In this document: positions 35,743 through 40,844 of the stretch, piece by piece
Numbering within the stretch: the stretch's first letter is position 1
Layout: every line of letters starts with the position of its first letter
Notes under the pieces: generated by a model
Told to the model about the DNA's origin: nothing
The model's input: the letters and a program-made list of their open reading frames with translations, nothing else
Database searches by the model: none
NCBI GenBank assembly: GCA_948524275.1
Contig: CAOSLI010000008.1
Location: forward strand, 1 to 40,844
Source: an uncultured Clostridia bacterium
GTDB taxonomy: Bacteria; Bacillota; Clostridia; TANB77; CAG-508
DNA length: 40,844 nucleotides
Reading direction: 5' to 3'
Position numbers and translations under genes: made by a program

Positions 35743-35880
35743 AAAAATTCACTCTCCTTTTTGTCACACATTCTTTAATTATACCATATATTTTATTCAA
35801 AATCAACTTTTTTATACTCTAAAGTGCTTGTATAACTGCATTTTTGTAAATTTTTATCTTGCATTTGTTAGTTTTACATT

Positions 35881-35914
35881 AAAACAACCAACTAATAATT
35901 AGTTGGTTGTTTTT
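35881..35914 (-). terminator. Terminator after the dockerin/FIVAR protein gene
   Basis: The 15-base arms AAAACAACCAACTAA and TTAGTTGGTTGTTTT pair perfectly around a three-base loop, directly after the stop codon, with TTTT within the right arm on the minus strand. Confidence 0.85.
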
Positions 35915-35919
35915 AGTTG

Positions 35920-38820
35920 TTATTGAGCATTAATATTAAATATATATTCTCTACCTTCGTATATAAATTTAATTTTTCCATTATTTAATTCTTGAGCTTT
36001 ATTTTTGTTTGAAATTGCGATTCCTATATAATCAATTTTGCCTTCAGAATTTGTATAATATTTTGGTTTTATTTTATTCAATTTCTCTATACCGTTTTCA
36101 TCATAAAATCCAATCTTTATTTTTCCATCTGCTATATTACTTACGATATTACCTGCATCTATTTTCTTTTTGTCTTCCTCATCATTTATATCTACTAAGT
36201 AAATTGCAATCTTGGTATATATATCAAAATCTGATACTGTAATTGGATTTCCTTCATCATCCTCATCTTCATAAGAAGTATCAACCTTATCTGTTAAATA
36301 TGGATCATGTGGTCCATCTGTTGTATATAAATTGATTGTATTTATTTCATTTGGAGATGTTCCTTCAGTTGCAAATAGATTGTCATATAATTTTACTGAA
36401 TATTGTGGAATTGCTTTTACTGTAAATGTCTTATCTAATATAGTTTTTCCGCCAAACTTTATTTTTAGTGCTGAAGTTCCAACCTCTGTAAACTCTATTG
36501 TTATGTATTTAACTTCTTTATTTTCTCCTGTTGGTATTGATTGCTTATTTACATCTAATAGAGTTACTTCCATTCCTGTTTTGTCTATTTCTAAAGTATT
36601 TGACCATACACTGTCTATTGCAAATAAATCAGTGTCTGTATATTTATGATAGAATTTTACTTCTAATTCTGTTAGTATGTCATTTACTCTTATTTTTTCT
36701 GGTATAGTCCCTACTAATTTAGCATAATTTAATTCTGTACTTTCTGATACTGTAGCTTTTATTTCTTTTGAACCATTTATAGTTCCTACTTTTGCATTTA
36801 TTACATATGTTCCTGCTTTATTTCCTTTGAAGTTAACAACTATAATTCCATTATCACTTTCAGTTAAATTGATTTCTGTAAATTCTTTAATAGCATTTTG
36901 ATCATTTATTTCGTTTCCGTCGTTATCAGTATACACTACTTCAAATTCTAGGTTTTCTTTATCTATTTTTTCTTCTTTTTCGCCTGATGTTATTGTTGCT
37001 ATATTGGCAATTTTCTCATATTTTATTCCAGAATTTTGTTCACTTAGTGTTACATTTACATGTGCTAGTTTCTTTTCTAAGCTATTTATTGCCTCTGTAA
37101 TCTTTGTTGCTTTGTTATCAATTTCTGATTGCTTATTTTCTGGCATTGCTAATGCATCTGTTAGTATTTTATATGTTGCTACTGAATAATCTGCTTCTTT
37201 ATATTTTTCTGCTTCTGTCTTTGCTGCAACTAATGCTGTTTTATCAACTGTTAATCCATCAATTGCACTATTGATTGCTGTTGTCTTAGCATCAATTTCT
37301 TTCTGTGTATTTTCTGGCATTGCTAATGCATCTTTTAATTTCTTATAGCTTGCTACTGAATAATCTGTTTCTTTCTTTGTTTTTGCAAAATTTATTGCTG
37401 TATTTAAGTCTGTCTTATCTACTGTTAATCCAGCTATTGCATTATTTATTGCTGTTACTTTTGCATCAATTTCCTTCTGTGTATTCTCTGGCATTGCTAA
37501 TGCATCTTTTAATTTCTTATAGCTTGCTACTGAATAATCTGCTTCTTTCTTTGCTTTTGCTAAATCTTTTGCTGTATTTAGTGCTGTCTTATCTACTGTT
37601 AATCCAGCTATTGCACTATTTATTGCTGTTACTTTTGCATCAATTTCTTTCTGTGTATTTTCTGGCATTGCTAGTGCGTCTTTTAATTTTTTATAACTTG
37701 CTACTGAATAATCTGCCTCTGCATATTTAGCAGCTTCTATTTTTGCAACGCTTAGTTTTGATGTATCTGTATTTAGCTCATCTATTGCTGTTGTTATTGC
37801 TTTTGTCTTATTGTCAATTTCTTTTTGTGTCTTTTCTGACATTGCTAATGCGTCTTTTAATTTCTTATAACTTGCTATTGAATAATCTGTTTCTTTATAT
37901 TTTGCTGCTTCTGTCTTTGCTGTATTTAATGCTGTCTTGTCTACTGTTAGACCAGCTATTGCATCTGTTATTGCTTTTGCCTTGGCGTCTATTTGTTTTT
38001 GTGTATTTTCTGGCATTGCCAATGCATCTTTTAATTTTTTATAACTTGCTACTGAATAATCTGCTTCCTTATATTTTGCTGCATCTGTCTTTGCTGTATT
38101 TAACGATGTCTTATCTGTCTTTAATCCTGATATAGCATCTCTTATTTCTTTTGTCTTGACATCTATTTCCTTTTGTGTTTTTTCTGGCATTACTAATGCA
38201 TCTTTTAATTTTTTATAACTTGCTACTGAATAATCTGCTTCTTTATATTTTGCTGCATCTGTCTTTGCTGTATTTAATGCCTTCTTATCTACTGTTAGTC
38301 CAGCTATTGCATCTCTTATTGCTTTTACCTTTGCGTCTATTTCCTTTTGCGTTTTTTCTGGCATTGCTAATGCATCTTTTAATTTTTTATAACTTGCTAC
38401 TGAATAATCTGCTTCTTTATATTTTGCTGCATCTGTCTTAGCTACATTTAATGCTGAGAAATCAATTTCCTCTAATTTACCTGGAAATTCAGTTATGTTA
38501 TGTGCAACATATTTTAAAATCATAACTGCATCTTGTGCATCAACTTTTCCAATTCCGTCAGTATTAGCAACTTTTAATTGTTCCTCAGAAAGTTCAATAT
38601 TATGTGCTACATACTTAAGTATTTGTACTGCATCTTGTGCATCAACTTTTCCATTTTGATCTACATCTCCCATTATAGATCCTTTTTCACTTACTGTCAT
38701 TGGTGTATTTATTTTTCTTGTAGTTGCTAACGTAGTCTTATTTGTTGTTTCACTTGTGCCTCCATTAAGTATACCAATAAATAAAGCAATTGTAATAATA
38801 CCTGATAATAATTTTTTCAT
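35920..38820 (-). CDS. Exported dockerin protein with eight FIVAR-like repeats and Ig-like C-terminal domains
   Basis: This 966-residue protein has a signal peptide (about 1-22) and then, unusually near the N-terminus, a type I dockerin (about 50-115) with two repeats, GDVDQNGKVDAQDAVQILKY and NTDGIGKVDAQDAVMILKY. Eight 58-residue FIVAR-type helical repeats follow (about 130-585; core ADYSVASYKKLKDALAMPE). The C-terminal 380 residues look like two or three beta-sandwich domains and an acidic segment (SYEDEDDEGN), with no LPxTG. No catalytic domain is recognisable. It is probably a structural or adhesive surface component held by a cohesin, perhaps the one encoded at 8943. It lies 39 bases downstream of a small membrane protein gene. 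Confidence 0.85.
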   Translation of the reverse strand: MKKLLSGIITIALFIGILNGGTSETTNKTTLATTRKINTPMTVSEKGSIMGDVDQNGKVDAQDAVQILKYVAHNIELSEEQLKVANTDGIGKVDAQDAVMILKYVAHNITEFPGKLEEIDFSALNVAKTDAAKYKEADYSVASYKKLKDALAMPEKTQKEIDAKVKAIRDAIAGLTVDKKALNTAKTDAAKYKEADYSVASYKKLKDALVMPEKTQKEIDVKTKEIRDAISGLKTDKTSLNTAKTDAAKYKEADYSVASYKKLKDALAMPENTQKQIDAKAKAITDAIAGLTVDKTALNTAKTEAAKYKETDYSIASYKKLKDALAMSEKTQKEIDNKTKAITTAIDELNTDTSKLSVAKIEAAKYAEADYSVASYKKLKDALAMPENTQKEIDAKVTAINSAIAGLTVDKTALNTAKDLAKAKKEADYSVASYKKLKDALAMPENTQKEIDAKVTAINNAIAGLTVDKTDLNTAINFAKTKKETDYSVASYKKLKDALAMPENTQKEIDAKTTAINSAIDGLTVDKTALVAAKTEAEKYKEADYSVATYKILTDALAMPENKQSEIDNKATKITEAINSLEKKLAHVNVTLSEQNSGIKYEKIANIATITSGEKEEKIDKENLEFEVVYTDNDGNEINDQNAIKEFTEINLTESDNGIIVVNFKGNKAGTYVINAKVGTINGSKEIKATVSESTELNYAKLVGTIPEKIRVNDILTELEVKFYHKYTDTDLFAIDSVWSNTLEIDKTGMEVTLLDVNKQSIPTGENKEVKYITIEFTEVGTSALKIKFGGKTILDKTFTVKAIPQYSVKLYDNLFATEGTSPNEINTINLYTTDGPHDPYLTDKVDTSYEDEDDEGNPITVSDFDIYTKIAIYLVDINDEEDKKKIDAGNIVSNIADGKIKIGFYDENGIEKLNKIKPKYYTNSEGKIDYIGIAISNKNKAQELNNGKIKFIYEGREYIFNINAQ
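37060..38430 (-). repeat. Eight tandem 174-bp coding repeats (FIVAR modules)
   Basis: A 174-bp unit (58 codons) repeats in register; for example, the AAKYK codons begin at 38430 and 38256. Units differ by scattered substitutions, with mostly conservative protein changes. Copy number is likely to vary by recombination, and short-read assemblies may misjudge it. Confidence 0.9.
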
Positions 38821-38859
38821 CTTTTTTCTCCTTTAAAATTATTTTTATAACTTTTAACG

Positions 38860-39078
38860 TTATTGTGCAGTCTGCGTTTCTACTGGTTCTGTTAATAATT
38901 CATCTACTGGGTCTTGTGGTTCTTTTATCTGTTCATTTAATTCTATTGTATTATTTAAGCTGTTTGTCTCTGGTATATTATTGTTTTTCCCATTGTTCAT
39001 AACAACTAATATTACAACTATCAAAATTATTACTATGGTTGTAATGATAAATAACAAATTTTTCTTTTTTTGGCCCAA
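38860..39078 (-). CDS. Small single-pass membrane protein
   Basis: This 72-residue protein has a basic N-terminus (GQKKKN), one membrane helix (about 8-28) and an Asn/Glu/Pro-rich outside tail. The start is TTG with a G-rich site (AAGGGGGGA) about eight bases upstream. I do not recognise a family. It is first in a two-gene unit with the dockerin/FIVAR protein, behind a perfect promoter. Confidence 0.7.
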   Translation of the reverse strand: MGQKKKNLLFIITTIVIILIVVILVVMNNGKNNNIPETNSLNNTIELNEQIKEPQDPVDELLTEPVETQTAQ

Positions 39079-39152
39079 CTTTTATCCCCCCTTGTCTCTT
39101 TCGTTTACTTTTTATAAATTAACAGTTCTTAGTTCATTTATGTATATTCATT

Positions 39153-39181
39153 ATTATATCAATTCATTTCATTTCTGTCAA
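39153..39181 (-). promoter_or_regulatory. Consensus promoter of the dockerin/FIVAR operon
   Basis: A perfect TTGACA (39176-39181) and a perfect TATAAT (39153-39158) are separated by 17 bases on the minus strand, about 75 bases upstream of the small membrane protein start. Confidence 0.85.
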
Positions 39182-39306
39182 TAAAAAAATCTCCAAAAGT
39201 TTATTTTCCGTAAGTATTTGCGTGTAATTGCTTAAAGCAAAATATTTGACTATTTTTATATAAATATTCGCTTCTGTATAAACTGTGTTTTTCCCATAAA
39301 GTAAAA

Positions 39307-39336
39307 AAATAGGCTATGCTTATGCATAACCTATTT
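39307..39336 (-). terminator. Terminator after the partial FIVAR surface protein gene
   Basis: The arms AAATAGGCTATGC and GCATAACCTATTT pair with one wobble around a four-base loop and are followed by TTTTTTTAC on the minus strand, just after the stop codon. Confidence 0.85.
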
Positions 39337-39348
39337 TAATAAGTTGCT

Positions 39349-40844
39349 TTAGATATCTATTTCAAATGTTATTGGATCAATAGCATTACCATATATATCT
39401 TCTAATATTAACTTATATGTTCCCTTTTTCGCAACTCTATATTGACTTAAACCACTCAAGTCTCTTTCCTGATCTTCTGGATCATCTACATTTGGATCAT
39501 AGTCAAGTTTAATTAGTTTCGCTACTCTGATACCATTTTCATCACTAAACTTAATTGTTCTTTTTGTAGTGAAATAAGATCCTTGTTCAATATTTACTGT
39601 TGGTGCTTTTGTATCTATTACAAATGTCTTTTCTGATGATGGGCATCCTTCTGCTTCTGCTCTAATTGTGTACTTACCATCACTTAATGTATCACCTGCA
39701 AAGGCTTCAAATGGTCCATCATTTTTGCTTATCGTAGCAGTTCCATCAACTACATATACTGTAATGGCTCTCGTAAAGTATACATTGCTTCCACTTGGGA
39801 TTTCTGTTCTTATATTTTTATCATTGTAGTAACCAATAGTTGGTGCAGCAGCTGTAATCTTGATGTTTATTGTAACATTGTTTGCTTGGTTTCCTGAAGA
39901 ATCTTTTGCTGAATATACTACAGTGTATGAACCAATGTCTGTTGGTTTTAGATTTGTTGTATAAGTTGCTTTAATTTGTTCTCCTGAGTTATCTGTTACA
40001 TATACTGCCTTGTCAAAGTCAAACTTAACATTGCCTCTAACAAATGACATGTTTGCACTATATCCATCACTAATATGAATTACTGGTGCTTCTGTATCAC
40101 TTGATGAAATTTTTACCAAGATGTCAATTGTTAATTGTCCTTTTACAGCATCATATTCACTTTGTAAAGTTGTACTTGTTGCTTTACTAATTGCATTTTG
40201 TAATTTTGTCCAACTTGCCTCAGTATAGTCAGCTTGTTTTAATCCTTTTAATTGATTATTTACATTATTCAATTCTGTCTTTTCAAAAGATTTTGCTTGT
40301 AATTGAGCTATTGCTGCATCAATTTCAGCTAATTTTTGTTCATATTGACTTGGTAATGCTTTTTTAGCTCTATTTGCTGCTTGTGTAACAATTTCCCAGT
40401 TTGTATAATCAGTTGAAACTAAAGTGTTTAGCTTACCATCAATTGCTGATTTTTGTGCAGTTGTTAAAGTTGCTTCTTTTAACTCAAATCCTGTTACTTC
40501 ACTTACTCTTGCATCAAATGCGCTTTGTAATTTTTCAGATTTTACAGAATTTACTACTGCCATAAATTCATCCCAGTTTGAATAGTCTATACTAATTTTT
40601 CCGTTTACATATGTGTCTACTGCTAATGTATTTACTTTTACTCTTTGTAGGTAAGATATTGCTGTTTTTATTGCATCAACTTTTTGGTTAATTTCTGACT
40701 GTTTTTCTTCTTTCATATCTTTTGCTGCTGTTAATGCCTCTTGGAATTCTGTCCAGCTTGATGCTAAATAGTCTCCCTCTACTTTTCTGTCTGCTTCTGC
40801 TATTGCTGCTTCTAATGCTGTCTTATCTACTGTTAATTTTGCTA
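39349..40844 (-). CDS. Surface protein with FIVAR-like repeats and Ig-like (DUF5011-type) domains, 5' end outside window
   Basis: The frame is open to the window end; the upstream codons read KLTVDKTALEAAIAEADRKV and continue into an internal ATG at 40716, so that ATG is not the start. About 498 residues are present. They contain at least one FIVAR repeat, other helical repeats (DYTNWEIVTQAANRAKKAL, QADYTEASWTKLQNAISKA), then a DUF5011-like Ig domain (DTEAPVIHISDG, SYTVVYSAKDSSGNQA) and two further beta domains. The C-terminus has no LPxTG or dockerin, so anchoring must be N-terminal, by another partner, or the protein is secreted. It is a neighbour and likely relative of the dockerin/FIVAR protein. 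Confidence 0.82.
   Translation of the reverse strand, partial: AKLTVDKTALEAAIAEADRKVEGDYLASSWTEFQEALTAAKDMKEEKQSEINQKVDAIKTAISYLQRVKVNTLAVDTYVNGKISIDYSNWDEFMAVVNSVKSEKLQSAFDARVSEVTGFELKEATLTTAQKSAIDGKLNTLVSTDYTNWEIVTQAANRAKKALPSQYEQKLAEIDAAIAQLQAKSFEKTELNNVNNQLKGLKQADYTEASWTKLQNAISKATSTTLQSEYDAVKGQLTIDILVKISSSDTEAPVIHISDGYSANMSFVRGNVKFDFDKAVYVTDNSGEQIKATYTTNLKPTDIGSYTVVYSAKDSSGNQANNVTINIKITAAAPTIGYYNDKNIRTEIPSGSNVYFTRAITVYVVDGTATISKNDGPFEAFAGDTLSDGKYTIRAEAEGCPSSEKTFVIDTKAPTVNIEQGSYFTTKRTIKFSDENGIRVAKLIKLDYDPNVDDPEDQERDLSGLSQYRVAKKGTYKLILEDIYGNAIDPITFEIDI

Noticed and set aside
37060..38430. CRISPR-like array
   Set aside because: The 174-bp units are uninterrupted coding repeats of FIVAR modules with no spacers.
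37305..38441. Long plus-strand open frames opposite the repeats
   Set aside because: They are antisense shadows rich in leucine and tyrosine, created by the repetitive minus-strand gene.

Overview
The window reads as a chromosomal segment of a low-G+C, Gram-positive anaerobe of the class Clostridia, probably an uncultured gut lineage. The reasons are the strongly AT-rich DNA, strong Shine-Dalgarno sites, frequent TTG starts, near-consensus sigma-A promoters, a meso-diaminopimelate-type MurE, D-lactate dehydrogenase, a class III ribonucleotide reductase homologue and cohesin/dockerin surface proteins. Nearly all genes lie on the minus strand; htrA is the exception.

Layout by increasing coordinate: a Rpn-type nuclease gene behind an inverted-repeat region (1-1362); a compact peptidoglycan cluster read murE-mraY-ftsW-murG (6612 down to 1616), without murF or murD and sprinkled with 29-bp palindromic repeats; an orphan AgrC-like histidine kinase and D-lactate dehydrogenase (6743-8732); a sortase-anchored cohesin-like protein beside a 1624-residue dockerin enzyme (8943-14905); a membrane protein and S20 (15021-16425); an operon plsX-acpP-rnc-radical SAM-ogg-addB (23993 down to 16503); the ribosomal operon rpmG-secE-nusG-rplK-rplA-(L10 leader)-rplJ-rplL (27850 down to 24141); a small membrane protein of atypical composition; rnhB-deoA-nrdD-like (32654 down to 28623); a pilin-like protein diverging from htrA; an M23 peptidase; and two FIVAR-repeat surface proteins, one with a dockerin, the other cut by the window end.

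The most unusual signal is a set of three interrupted genes. In mraY, rnhB and the nrdD-like gene the family sequence continues only if one base is skipped (+1), and at each site the zero-frame codon is CGG. Skipping its C leaves GGN, a glycine, where the family has a conserved glycine. A by-eye scan of every other gene found about 60 sense-strand CGG triplets out of frame and only one more in-frame CGG, in the compositionally foreign small membrane gene. This suggests that CGG is not normally decoded here and that CGGN is read as glycine with a +1 shift. Sequence errors are the main competing explanation; the nrdD case is the weakest of the three.

A second theme is a small cellulosome-like surface system: one lipobox/LPxTG-anchored cohesin-like protein, two dockerin proteins and a further repeat-rich surface protein.
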